Below the pieces are notes generated by a model. It made no database searches and was not told the DNA's origin. It worked only from the letters and a program-made list of their open reading frames with translations. Shown one piece after another: positions 42,699 to 52,082 of a stretch of DNA of 64,000 nucleotides. Every line of letters begins with the position of its first letter. Position 1 is the first letter of the stretch. The stretch is from an uncultured Christensenella sp. (GTDB taxonomy: Bacteria > Bacillota > Clostridia > Christensenellales > Pumilibacteraceae), in the NCBI GenBank assembly GCA_910579205.1, contig CAJTTD010000007.1:61033-125032 (forward strand), read 5' to 3'. A program made the translations under genes and the position numbers.

Positions 42699-44066
42699 CT
42701 ATCGCGCCGCAGCAGACAGAACTTTGGTATACAACTCCGCGCCGTTATACAGCGGGTCGGATGTGTTTGCGTAAATAGCGTCGTCGCCGTCTTGAGATAC
42801 GACAAACTCTATCTTCTCCCAATCGGAACGCGTTCCCGCATAGTTCACCGTTTTGAGCATGCTACACATAAAAAACGCGCCCGCCCCGCTCTTTTTCATG
42901 CCGAGCGGGACATCTATTTCCACAAGCCTACTGCATAAAAGAAACGCCGCTTGCCCTATCTCTGTAACCGACTCGGACAGAGATATTTTTACTATATCGT
43001 CGCGCAGCTCAAAAGCGCGGTCGGCTATCTTGTACGGCTTTTCGGTTACAGGCAGCGTAACTACCGCCGAACTCGACGTTGTCCCCGTCAACAACTGTGT
43101 TCCGTCGCCCGACGTGTAAAAACAGAAGCCGTCCGACATTCTCACGCCGCTCGGTCTGTCGGCATTCGACATTATGTCTATAGCGTACTGCGCCACGCCG
43201 CCGTGTTCGGTCTCTCCCGCGGTCAGTTGAAGCTCGGACAAATTATATATCTCATATATCTTACTGCCGTAAAACGCGTACGGCGCGATACTCGTCAGTG
43301 TGCTCGGCAAAGTTACGCTGTATATCGGCGCGCCCGTAAATGCGCTCAAACCTATAGACTTTAAGCCTTCGGCAAACTTGACGTCGGACAGATTAACGCA
43401 ACCGCCGAAAGCGCTCTCGCCTATAAATCGTATATCGCTCGAAAACGACAGCGACTCTATACTGTCGCATCCGACAAATGCGTAAGGCCGCACTACGCTC
43501 ACCCCTGCGGGAACGGAAATCGACAGCGCACGCGCGCCGTCTATGTAAAAATCGTCGGAATACATGAGCGGATTGGAATGTTGATCGATAAACGTTATAT
43601 CGCACCATTCGGCAACCGTTCCCCAATATCTGACGGCGCACAGCGCGTCGCAGTCGCCGAACGCGTTATCGCCCATAACAACGACCCCGTTGCCTATATC
43701 GAGCGCAGTCAGCGCCGAACAGCCGTCAAACGCGTTCGAGCCTATGTACGCTACGCTGTCGGGGATCTTTACCGCCGATACGAACTGAATATTTTTAAAA
43801 GCGTTGTCCGATATTGCCGTAACGGGCTTGCCGAAATACGACGACGGGATATCGACAGTCAATGTTCCCGTGTTTTCTTCGTCCGACCGCTCTACGCCCG
43901 TTACGGAATACGCGCCGTAACCGTTATACTCGTATTGCAATATGTATTCGACGACGGGCGGCTCGTCTTGTTTGCTCTCTCCGCCGCCTTTTGCGCAAGA
44001 TACCGCGCCCACCGCCGCGGCAACGCACATGACCGCAGCAGCTATTGATCTAACGATTTTTTTCAT
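42699..44066 (-). CDS. BspA-type leucine-rich-repeat lipoprotein
   Basis: 455 residues. A lipoprotein signal (RSIAAAVMCVAAAVGAVSC, Cys24) is followed by BspA/LRR_5 repeats of the form AFDGCSALTALDIGNGV, AFVGCDSIESLSFSSDI and AFGGCVNLSDVKFAEGL. This class is common on the surface of gut bacteria and oral pathogens, where members bind host or bacterial ligands. It lies 80 bp upstream of glpK in the same direction but has its own consensus promoter at 44099-44127 and a GAGG site. The CRISPR array ends about 130 bp behind its start. Confidence 0.85.
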   Translation of the reverse strand: MKKIVRSIAAAVMCVAAAVGAVSCAKGGGESKQDEPPVVEYILQYEYNGYGAYSVTGVERSDEENTGTLTVDIPSSYFGKPVTAISDNAFKNIQFVSAVKIPDSVAYIGSNAFDGCSALTALDIGNGVVVMGDNAFGDCDALCAVRYWGTVAEWCDITFIDQHSNPLMYSDDFYIDGARALSISVPAGVSVVRPYAFVGCDSIESLSFSSDIRFIGESAFGGCVNLSDVKFAEGLKSIGLSAFTGAPIYSVTLPSTLTSIAPYAFYGSKIYEIYNLSELQLTAGETEHGGVAQYAIDIMSNADRPSGVRMSDGFCFYTSGDGTQLLTGTTSSSAVVTLPVTEKPYKIADRAFELRDDIVKISLSESVTEIGQAAFLLCSRLVEIDVPLGMKKSGAGAFFMCSMLKTVNYAGTRSDWEKIEFVVSQDGDDAIYANTSDPLYNGAELYTKVLSAAAR

Positions 44067-44098
44067 AGACGTATCCTCATCGTCATATAGATACCGAT

Positions 44099-44127
44099 AC
44101 TATACGCCTTTTTACACAAACTGTCAA
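44099..44127 (-). promoter_or_regulatory. Promoter of the LRR lipoprotein gene
   Basis: Minus strand: TTGACA (44127-44122), 17-bp spacer, TATAGT (44104-44099). It lies between the trailer end of the CRISPR array and the gene. Confidence 0.7.
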
Positions 44128-44195
44128 TAGGCGGAGCAAAATCATATAAATTTCGCACCGCCCCGCGATCGTATCGAGCCGATAAAATGCCCTTA

Positions 44196-45881
44196 TGCTG
44201 CCTCACCGTTTGAATTACACCATACTCAAACTGACCGAACATTTTAGTTTCCTTTGATTAAGTATCACCACCATTTAGAATTACACCATACTCAAACAAT
44301 GTCGATAAGCGTTATGCCGTCCTTGCTGTATCACCACCATTTAGAATTACACCATACTCAAACCCACAACTACCGACATAGACAAAGCGCCTAGTATCAC
44401 CACCATTTAGAATTACACCATACTCAAACTGACGGTGTAGCCGTTATCTTTGGCTTGATGTATCACCACCATTTAGAATTACACCATACTCAAACAATAT
44501 GTGTTCCGTCCGTTAGGGTTGCTTTGTATCACCACCATTTAGAATTACACCATACTCAAACTCAAGGTGCAATGTCATTGAGTTAGTCGGGGTATCACCA
44601 CCATTTAGAATTACACCATACTCAAACCTTTGACATGTTTTTGCCTCCTTTTTATTTGTATCACCACCATTTAGAATTACACCATACTCAAACGCAACGA
44701 AAACGTCATCGATCCTATGCATGGTATCACCACCATTTAGAATTACACCATACTCAAACTTGTCCGTGCCGTTTAGCTTGGCACCATACGTATCACCACC
44801 ATTTAGAATTACACCATACTCAAACACGATAGGCGTTGCCGTGTTGGCGCTCATAGTATCACCACCATTTAGAATTACACCATACTCAAACTGTTAGATC
44901 CATAAAGCGCTCAAGCTCGCTGTATCACCACCATTTAGAATTACACCATACTCAAACTATGTACTATGTCGATGCGATGAAGAATTGGTATCACCACCAT
45001 TTAGAATTACACCATACTCAAACAAGAAAACGGCTTTAATGTTGTTCTCGAGAGTATCACCACCATTTAGAATTACACCATACTCAAACACTGGCTGGCT
45101 GGAACGTGTATTTGACCCTGTATCACCACCATTTAGAATTACACCATACTCAAACGTTTATTGTGGTTATTTTCTTTCCGCGCTGGTATCACCACCATTT
45201 AGAATTACACCATACTCAAACGCGGGTCCGCTGTTCGTCGTTCCAGCCGCGGTATCACCACCATTTAGAATTACACCATACTCAAACGCACTTGACGAGC
45301 TTTACAGCTTCCCGCAAGTATCACCACCATTTAGAATTACACCATACTCAAACTTATCTATTTCCCTTTAGTCAATGTTGGATGTATCACCACCATTTAG
45401 AATTACACCATACTCAAACTTGTATCTGCATTGGCTTTTGCAAAGTGTTGTATCACCACCATTTAGAATTACACCATACTCAAACTCTTCGTCCGGAACA
45501 ATAGCAAGATCACACGTATCACCACCATTTAGAATTACACCATACTCAAACCGGTGTTGCTGTTGCGGCGCTTGCGGAGCGGTATCACCACCATTTAGAA
45601 TTACACCATACTCAAACCTCGAGCGTGTGTTCGACCCTATGGGTGTAGTATCACCACCATTTAGAATTACACCATACTCAAACTTAAGCCGCTCCTCCGC
45701 GCGCGTTTTCTTAGTATCACCACCATTTAGAATTACACCATACTCAAACCGGCTTTTTACACCGCTAAATATTTGCAAAGTATCACCACCATTTAGAATT
45801 ACACCATACTCAAACAATGTTGGCAATAGTAACGGTGTTTCTTACGTATCACCACCATTTAGAATTACACCATACTCAAAC
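44196..45881 (-). CRISPR. CRISPR array, type II-A, 25 identical repeats plus one decayed repeat
   Basis: Direct inspection shows 25 identical 36-bp repeats starting at 44262 and every 66 bp to 45846, with 24 spacers of exactly 30 bp. On the minus (transcribed) strand the repeat begins GTTTGAGTATGG and ends GGTGGTGATAC. A decayed 26th repeat at 44196-44231 keeps only the GAATTACACCATACTCAAAC end and follows a further 30-bp spacer; it marks the trailer (oldest) end. Transcription leftward agrees with the cas operon, the leader and promoter at 45938-45966, and the tracrRNA complementarity. No unit contains an indel, so the array looks active. Confidence 0.98.
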
Positions 45882-45986
45882 CTCAAAATATTTGAGTATG
45901 CATCGCACCACACGACGTATCCAATGGCGGCAAATTTATTTTAGCATTATTTTCCGCAAAAAGCAAGATGTTTAAATAAATTCGCG
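45882..45986 (-). promoter_or_regulatory. CRISPR leader
   Basis: The 105-bp AT-rich stretch between csn2 and the first repeat. Right beside the array CTCAAAATATTTGAG forms a palindrome, and the CATACTCAAA end of the last repeat pairs with TTTGAGTATG in the leader (45871-45880 with 45891-45900), making a 10-bp hairpin across the leader-repeat border. The csn2 stop is at its other end. Confidence 0.8.
45938..45966 (-). promoter_or_regulatory. Pre-crRNA promoter in the leader
   Basis: Minus strand: TTGCTT (45966-45961), 17-bp spacer, TAAAAT (45943-45938). Transcription would begin about 50 nt before the first repeat. Confidence 0.65.
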
Positions 45987-46649
45987 CTATCCAACTATTT
46001 CGCACAGATCTTTATCCACTATAACTCTAAACTCTTCTTCCAGCTTGTCGCGCAACGAGCTTTCCAACGTAAGCGCGAATATCTTATTATATCGCAAAAA
46101 CTTATATATCTCCGATAACTCACCTTGCGTCATACAACTCTTTAAATTTACGAAAAACACGCATTTTATCGAACACAGCTCGGTCATAGCCGTTAAAAAC
46201 GCAAACAATCTTTCCGCGTGAGAAGCATGATCGCATTTTAAAGACACGCCGAAAGCTTTTAACAATGCGGCGATCGGAGACTCGCAATCCCAATCTATTT
46301 CAACCGAACTTTCGGTTTGCAGATCGCAGAGCAATTTATTCACGCCGTCATTTATGTTTGCACTTTCCTTAGCGAATTTTTCTTGCGCGACATCTGCGAG
46401 CTGCGCGATCAACTTTGTATTGATCTTTTTGTCTGCCGTATTGATGTTGATAGGGTCTATCATTATCGCGACTTTAGACAAATTCACCGTTTCATCCTTA
46501 TCGCTCATGATAAACACATCCGACTCTCCGCAGAGCGAATTTTTTATATCGTCGTAAAAATTTCTAAAAGCGCGCGGATCGTCCGCTTGCAAAACGTTTA
46601 CGTATTCATCGGTAAAACACGATTGCAAACTCACATGGACAAGTTTCAT
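45987..46649 (-). CDS. csn2: CRISPR-associated protein Csn2
   Basis: 220 residues, last gene of the cas operon, directly next to the leader. Csn2 forms a ring-shaped tetramer that slides on DNA ends and helps Cas1-Cas2-Cas9 acquire spacers; its presence defines subtype II-A. The match rests on length, position and a diverged pattern (ESDVFIMSDKDETVNLSKVA, YKFLRYNKIFALTLESS). It overlaps cas2 by 4 bp. Sequence similarity to streptococcal Csn2 appears low, so a different short Csn2 subfamily is likely. Confidence 0.85.
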   Translation of the reverse strand: MKLVHVSLQSCFTDEYVNVLQADDPRAFRNFYDDIKNSLCGESDVFIMSDKDETVNLSKVAIMIDPININTADKKINTKLIAQLADVAQEKFAKESANINDGVNKLLCDLQTESSVEIDWDCESPIAALLKAFGVSLKCDHASHAERLFAFLTAMTELCSIKCVFFVNLKSCMTQGELSEIYKFLRYNKIFALTLESSLRDKLEEEFRVIVDKDLCEIVG

Positions 46650-46966
46650 AATAAAACAAATCTCTCGTCGCTGTCTACGATCTCGGTTTGACGCTTGCCC
46701 GCAACATATTCGATGTTTGCAAACTGCTTTTCGGTAACCGTAAGCATTTGTATTATACCGCCTTGAGTTTTATTGCGCCGCACATTTTCCTTAAGCGCGT
46801 CGCCCGCGGTATTGTTGAGTATTATTTTGCTGTATACAGACTCTTGCATCATTATAAAACCGTTTTTGACAAGGAACTTTCTAAAACGAGTGTACTCACG
46901 CCTATCTCGACTCGTTTCGGTCGGCAAATCGAAAAATACCAGTAATCTCATAAATCTATAGCTCAT
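46646..46966 (-). CDS. cas2: CRISPR-associated endoribonuclease-fold protein Cas2
   Basis: 106 residues from the ATG at 46966. The N-terminus MSYRFMRLLVFFDLPTETS resembles type II-A Cas2 proteins, with the ferredoxin-like strand and conserved Asp, then FRKFLVKNGFIMMQESVYSK and ILTVTEKQF-like MLTVTEKQFANIEYV. It forms the scaffold dimer of the Cas1-Cas2 integrase. It overlaps the end of cas1 by 11 bp and csn2 by 4 bp. An ATG at 46951 would cut off the conserved first residues. Confidence 0.95.
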   Translation of the reverse strand: MSYRFMRLLVFFDLPTETSRDRREYTRFRKFLVKNGFIMMQESVYSKIILNNTAGDALKENVRRNKTQGGIIQMLTVTEKQFANIEYVAGKRQTEIVDSDERFVLL

Positions 46967-47825
46967 ACGACACGACGAGATCGGCATCGCGCTCGTTCAA
47001 TGCGCGAAAAACACGCTTGCAATAAACGGAGATCGCGTCGGATACGGTAACGCTCTTATCGCATATTTGCACACGCGAATTTAAAATATTGGCTATGCCG
47101 TGTTTTACCTCCACAGAAATTTCGTCTCCGCAATTCAAAAATACGTATCTATCCACGATAACACGAAAAGGCTCCATAAGATCGCAGCTTAAGTTATAAT
47201 AATTAAACTCGTTTCGGTGGAATATACCGCACTGCGTCAAATACCCGTCCGATACGACTTCACGATTAAAAGCGGACAACAAAACGGCATAGCCGTAATC
47301 GAGCAGACCGTTTACACTAATATTGCCATCGCCGCGCTTAAAGTCCATACCGAAAAGCGCATTAAAGTACACCTTTGCGGCATGTCCCTCTCTGTTAGTT
47401 CTGTCGCCGATCTCTACATCATGCGCATAACTTTCCAAAAGAGAATATCGCGGATTTTCTATATCCTTTAAGAACCATGCTTGCTGCGCGATCTTTTGGC
47501 GAACTATGCGCGTCCAAACTTCTGACTTTATATCATCCGACCACCGTATTTGTTCGCCTATTGTTCCACTACAGTCATACCTACCGTAAATGGCATTTAA
47601 CTGAGCCAATGGGTTGTACCGCTCGTCGCAAAATATTACGTTTATTTTCCGCTTTACCAATTCGGCAAGCAATACGCCCGTTACGGCGAACGCTGTATTT
47701 TCAACGATCAACGTAGATATCTCGTCAAGCAACACTTTTTTGGTCTGCTCTCCTCTACACACGAGATATCCCATGCTGTAATCCAACTTACAGCGATTTT
47801 CCACCACAACAGTGCGCCAGCTCAT
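46956..47825 (-). CDS. cas1: CRISPR-associated integrase Cas1
   Basis: 289 residues of type II Cas1. Seen are the N-terminal SWRTVVVENRCKLDYSMGYL, the catalytic glutamate in NREGHAAKVYFNALFG, the histidine region GIFHRNEFNYYNLSCDLMEPFRV (with the second acidic residues). It integrates spacers at the leader end. The ATG overlaps the cas9 stop as ATGA. The family's C-terminus here is slightly shorter than in streptococci. Confidence 0.97.
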   Translation of the reverse strand: MSWRTVVVENRCKLDYSMGYLVCRGEQTKKVLLDEISTLIVENTAFAVTGVLLAELVKRKINVIFCDERYNPLAQLNAIYGRYDCSGTIGEQIRWSDDIKSEVWTRIVRQKIAQQAWFLKDIENPRYSLLESYAHDVEIGDRTNREGHAAKVYFNALFGMDFKRGDGNISVNGLLDYGYAVLLSAFNREVVSDGYLTQCGIFHRNEFNYYNLSCDLMEPFRVIVDRYVFLNCGDEISVEVKHGIANILNSRVQICDKSVTVSDAISVYCKRVFRALNERDADLVVSYEL

Positions 47826-50800
47826 GAATTACCTTTATATTTGTTCAAGTCCGTCTCGATACGATAATGACCGGCTGGAGACTGATTGATCATATGGATA
47901 TCCACGTCTTGTACAAATTTATTTATTTTAATTTTTCCACATTCTTTACCGAGCGGCTTACCGTCGGGCGAAGTGAAATCGCTCAAATCGAGCCCTACGC
48001 TATTACAATTCATAAAAGCCAGTATTTTGCACAATACTTCGCACTGTTGCTCAACGGGCATCAAAGAAAACTGTCCGCGACAATCCGCGAGATTGGTTTT
48101 TTGATTGCCCATCGATGTCCCGCCGTAAAGTTTACTGCTCAACTTATTTACGAATATATCGTAGAGCTCGGCATTTTTATCACAGCTGACTCCGTCGTAC
48201 ACTTCGCTCGCAACAAGCGTCTTCTTGTATTTTTTCGCTTCGGCGAGCTTCTTTTCAAACGACACCACTTTCTTAAGATATTCCGTAGTCTCTCTGTTTA
48301 AATACAGCTCGACGGCGTTACACCATGTTATTCTATTATCGGATTTTCCTCGGATATAAACTGCCGATCCGTTAATTATGAACAAAGTATTCAATCTGAT
48401 CTTGCGTATAACAATATAAGGATCTATAAGACCGCACCGCTCGCGCACATACTTTTCGACTGCATCGGGATCTCTGTCGGAAAATATATCCACGGTAAGG
48501 GGAATGGCTTCGAGCGATAAAAGCGTTTTGCCCTTTTTGTCTTTGCTTTTGACTAATGCGAAATATGCCGTCTTAGCGGAATCGTAACCGCCGTACTTGG
48601 ATGTATCCGAAATTTTACCCTTACCTTTGAGCGGGATCAATCTGTCGTTTGCGCCCGCCTTCTTTATAGTCGCGTCAAACAGTTCACCGCTGCCGCTACT
48701 GACAAACCGCACTACTCTGCAATTATCACAACTATAAACTTTAGCTACCGAAGGAATGTCGCGCTGCGGTATCCACGCGTTTTTGACCGAACGCTTATAT
48801 ATGTCGTGATCGGAGCGCATTTCTTCTATAGGTCTCTTCGCGTAAAGCACATGCGCGTCATGCCCGTACTCGGTATTTAATACGTTGCCCACTACTATAT
48901 TTATATACGCGTCTTTAGCGTGATGCAGATCGTTCAACTCGCGCACTTTAACGAGTTTAAAAGCAAATTCGTCCAGACCGACTTTTTCGGCATAAACATC
49001 GAAAGAGTTTCTGAACTCCGCTGCCTTGCTCGCCTTGGAATACACTATCTCCGTTTTCGGGAATGCGCGCTTTAATAAATTTGCCACAAGCTTAGTGCTT
49101 TGACGCGTCGTTACAAGTTGAGCATTTTCAAAGTCCGCGAGTTCTTTAGCCGTGAGTCGAGTCGATCTCGTCAACCGCATATATTTTTCGTCCGAAATAA
49201 AGCCTTGCTTGTTGAGCTTGCGCCAAAATTCCGACATCCTCGTCCGAATTTCGGAAGATAACGGGTAATTATCCGTTTTGGCGGAGTTTTCTCTTTTCTT
49301 AACGAGCACAAGATTATCGAAACTGTCATCGTTGATTTTAGATTGCGGGTATATGTGATCGAAATCGTAAACGTTATTATCTCCGAGCAAATCTTTTAAC
49401 TCGATGGTTTCTCCGGTGTACATACACTTACATTGCTGCATGTAATACGCATACAGTTTCCGCGACGCGAAATCGCGCTCTTCCGTAGCATTGATAGCGT
49501 CTAAAAGCTCGCTGTCGCATTTGATAGATCTGTAAAGCTCCAGCAACTGCTGTTTGCGCGAAACCGTGCGCTTGCCCTTTTGGTCGCTTGTCCCGCCGCG
49601 CGCGGTCTCTACCATGATTTTTTCGGGCATGCGTCCTTCGATCTTAACAATTTCTTTAACGAGCGCGAGCGTCCGTCTCACAGCCCGCTCTACAGACGGC
49701 GATACGCCCCAAGCACTTCCGCCCCTACTGCCGTCGCCCGCACAGCTTTCGTTATATCTTTCTATGGCGGCGGCGAACCCCCATCGTTCGGCATTTAACG
49801 CCTCGGAGAGGTTTATCTTGTCTTCGCGCATGACGCGCAATACAGTGCGCGGTTCTCCGCCCGCGCCGACGGCTTTGTCCGACGTGATCTCGCACAGCGT
49901 CTTTTTACATATCCTCCCCCAGCCCGAATAATTCAAACCTTTCAATTTCTTTATCTCTTCATCGGAGATTACCGCGCCGAATTTATTTCTGATACGCCTT
50001 TCGAGTCTGATTTTGTCCGACATAAGAGTTATCCATTTTATAATGTCTTCACAAACATCGGCTAACTTTTCCACCCGTTCCCCTAAAATGTTTTTAAGAT
50101 CTATGTAAGACGACAACGAAGTTTTAAAATCGCCGTCCAAACCGGTAATGGCTTGTTCGGTAATATTCGTCATGTCGTAACCGTTTTGCGCAAGCAATTT
50201 GCATATGGATCTTTTCGTGATCTTTTTATGCGAATGCGCATATGCGTAAACTAAATCTATTACCTTGTCGTCTTTAATTCCGTTTATCCTTATATTATTA
50301 AGCTCGTTCATAAACACCGCCTCGCTATATAACAGCGAGTTGGCGGGAAGAACGTCCTCCGTGGGGATGTACGTGCATTTATTGGTCATCCGTTGGATAA
50401 ACTTTTCTTCACTTGCATCCCTATCGATAATACGGTCGAAATTCCAAGGGGTTACGGGAACTCGCTCGTATCCGTCGTAGCGCACAGCCCAAGCGAATTC
50501 GCCGCCGCCGAGCGGTCCGACATAATACGGTATCCTAAACTCCATAAGCATGACTATCTTTTGTGCAACCGTTTTGCCATCTTCGTCGACGTTATTTAAA
50601 AACGGAAAAACAAGCGCCGCTTTTTCCAATATCTTTTGCAGCTCGGCTTTATGAAGCTGATACGGTATGACTCCGTTATCGGACGTTATTTGTTTGGGCA
50701 AAAACTCGCCGCGCTCGAACCTACCGTATGCCGACGCGGTAGCGTAACTGTCGTCGCCGCTTGCTATCTCGTCGTCCAAAAAACGTTTAAATCCTTCTTT

Positions 50801-52042
50801 ACCGTCTTGAAATACTTGGTTTGTCAAAAACTTATAGAAATCGGTTTTGGACGCCTTTTTAAAACTCTTATGTTTGTCCATTCCTATGTAAGCCGCATAA
50901 TTGACTTGTTTTTCGTCATGTCTGAACACAGACTTGTATTTTTGCGGGCAATACGTTTTGACATACTTCTTAAGCAGCTTGAGATCTGCGCGGTGCAATT
51001 CATAAGACTTGACGCGCGCGCAAGATATATATTTGTCTTCGCCGAGAATATTTACGAGCTTAGACCAGTCGTACACAGCCTTGATAGAATCGAGAAAACA
51101 CCCGTCATCGGTTGCATCTTTTAATCGGCAAAACGTTGCGTCGTCGAGCGAACTCATGTCTATTTTGACTATGTCGTCGATCTCTACGCCGTAAAGATCT
51201 TGCACGGAACACGTGCCGCCCGTCATCAGTTTAACGGCAGCCGATACTCGCTTGTCTTTTTTATCCGCCTTAAATATACCCATAAGACGCTTTTGCTTGT
51301 CCGTCTTGCCGAGTTCGCTTCGCAACACTGTAGACGCTTCTTTTATAGCCTCGTCATCGAGACTTATAACGAAGCAGCTCTCCGCATCGCCGTCGTACCG
51401 ATCTGCGTCGGACAAATAACCGCTTATATGTTTGAATGCCGCTCGCAAGATCGAATTACCGCCCGCATTCATATCTTGATTTTCAAATAAGAAATGCCCG
51501 CGATTCTTTATTATATGATGGCATGCCAAATAAAGCAATCTTATGTCGTTTGCGGGCTTTTCCATAAGACTTTTGCGCAAATGGAATATCGTAGGGTATT
51601 GAGAAAAATATTTCTTATCGTCGTATCCTTTATCGCCGAATAATAAATATTTTGTAGTAATGCGCGCATCCTTGTCCTCGGGCAGCAATGCGCTGTCGTT
51701 AAGACGTATAAAAAACGTTTGATCAGTTTTATACATTTCTTGCGCAAACAACGATTGCAAAAGATCGAGTCTGTATCTGACTCTGGCAATGCGCCGCCGC
51801 GCCGTACGGTTCATGCGCCGAGTTTCGCTCGTTTTCGCTTCATCGAATAAATAGCTTCCCCATAACGGTTTACCGTGCGATTTAAGCAATCTGTATTGCA
51901 TATCGGTCGCAGCCCACCCTATAGAATCTGTTCCGATATCCAAGCCTATATAATAGCCTTCTTGCACTCCCGACGATGTATTACGCGCGATACGATCGTC
52001 GCCTTGTGTTTTACCGATCTGTTCTTCGACTTTTTTGTCCAT
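47822..52042 (-). CDS. cas9: CRISPR-associated endonuclease Cas9 (type II-A)
   Basis: 1406 residues from the ATG at 52042 (an in-frame ATG at 52054 has AGAGG abutting it, too close to serve; the same AGAGGA suits 52042). RuvC-I is YYIGLDIGTDSIGWAATD with the catalytic Asp near residue 35, unusually far in because of an extra 25-residue charged N-terminus. Next come the arginine-rich bridge helix (RRMNRTARRRIARVRYR), the helical recognition lobe, RuvC-II (PEKIMVETARGG, about 810), the HNH domain (YDFDHIYPQSKINDDSFDN, His about 897), RuvC-III (HHAKDAYINIVVGN, about 1042) and the PAM-interacting C-terminus. All catalytic residues are intact. The PAM cannot be inferred. Confidence 0.97.
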   Translation of the reverse strand: MDKKVEEQIGKTQGDDRIARNTSSGVQEGYYIGLDIGTDSIGWAATDMQYRLLKSHGKPLWGSYLFDEAKTSETRRMNRTARRRIARVRYRLDLLQSLFAQEMYKTDQTFFIRLNDSALLPEDKDARITTKYLLFGDKGYDDKKYFSQYPTIFHLRKSLMEKPANDIRLLYLACHHIIKNRGHFLFENQDMNAGGNSILRAAFKHISGYLSDADRYDGDAESCFVISLDDEAIKEASTVLRSELGKTDKQKRLMGIFKADKKDKRVSAAVKLMTGGTCSVQDLYGVEIDDIVKIDMSSLDDATFCRLKDATDDGCFLDSIKAVYDWSKLVNILGEDKYISCARVKSYELHRADLKLLKKYVKTYCPQKYKSVFRHDEKQVNYAAYIGMDKHKSFKKASKTDFYKFLTNQVFQDGKEGFKRFLDDEIASGDDSYATASAYGRFERGEFLPKQITSDNGVIPYQLHKAELQKILEKAALVFPFLNNVDEDGKTVAQKIVMLMEFRIPYYVGPLGGGEFAWAVRYDGYERVPVTPWNFDRIIDRDASEEKFIQRMTNKCTYIPTEDVLPANSLLYSEAVFMNELNNIRINGIKDDKVIDLVYAYAHSHKKITKRSICKLLAQNGYDMTNITEQAITGLDGDFKTSLSSYIDLKNILGERVEKLADVCEDIIKWITLMSDKIRLERRIRNKFGAVISDEEIKKLKGLNYSGWGRICKKTLCEITSDKAVGAGGEPRTVLRVMREDKINLSEALNAERWGFAAAIERYNESCAGDGSRGGSAWGVSPSVERAVRRTLALVKEIVKIEGRMPEKIMVETARGGTSDQKGKRTVSRKQQLLELYRSIKCDSELLDAINATEERDFASRKLYAYYMQQCKCMYTGETIELKDLLGDNNVYDFDHIYPQSKINDDSFDNLVLVKKRENSAKTDNYPLSSEIRTRMSEFWRKLNKQGFISDEKYMRLTRSTRLTAKELADFENAQLVTTRQSTKLVANLLKRAFPKTEIVYSKASKAAEFRNSFDVYAEKVGLDEFAFKLVKVRELNDLHHAKDAYINIVVGNVLNTEYGHDAHVLYAKRPIEEMRSDHDIYKRSVKNAWIPQRDIPSVAKVYSCDNCRVVRFVSSGSGELFDATIKKAGANDRLIPLKGKGKISDTSKYGGYDSAKTAYFALVKSKDKKGKTLLSLEAIPLTVDIFSDRDPDAVEKYVRERCGLIDPYIVIRKIRLNTLFIINGSAVYIRGKSDNRITWCNAVELYLNRETTEYLKKVVSFEKKLAEAKKYKKTLVASEVYDGVSCDKNAELYDIFVNKLSSKLYGGTSMGNQKTNLADCRGQFSLMPVEQQCEVLCKILAFMNCNSVGLDLSDFTSPDGKPLGKECGKIKINKFVQDVDIHMINQSPAGHYRIETDLNKYKGNS

Positions 52043-52047
52043 AACTA

Positions 52048-52076
52048 TTGACATCCTCTTTTGTATCTGTTATAAT
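52048..52076 (+). promoter_or_regulatory. Consensus tracrRNA promoter overlapping the cas9 5' end
   Basis: TTGACA at 52048-52053, 17-bp spacer, TATAAT at 52071-52076, a perfect match. Its -10 is half of the palindrome TATAATTATA; the other strand of that palindrome offers a -10 (52080-52075) for cas9. Confidence 0.8.
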
Positions 52077-52082
52077 TATATT

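Noticed and set aside
44513..45944. Repeat-peptide ORFs on both strands of the CRISPR array
   Set aside because: The 66-bp repeat-spacer unit is a multiple of three and its repeats contain no stop in several frames, so the array stays open by accident. The translations are just the repeat in different frames.
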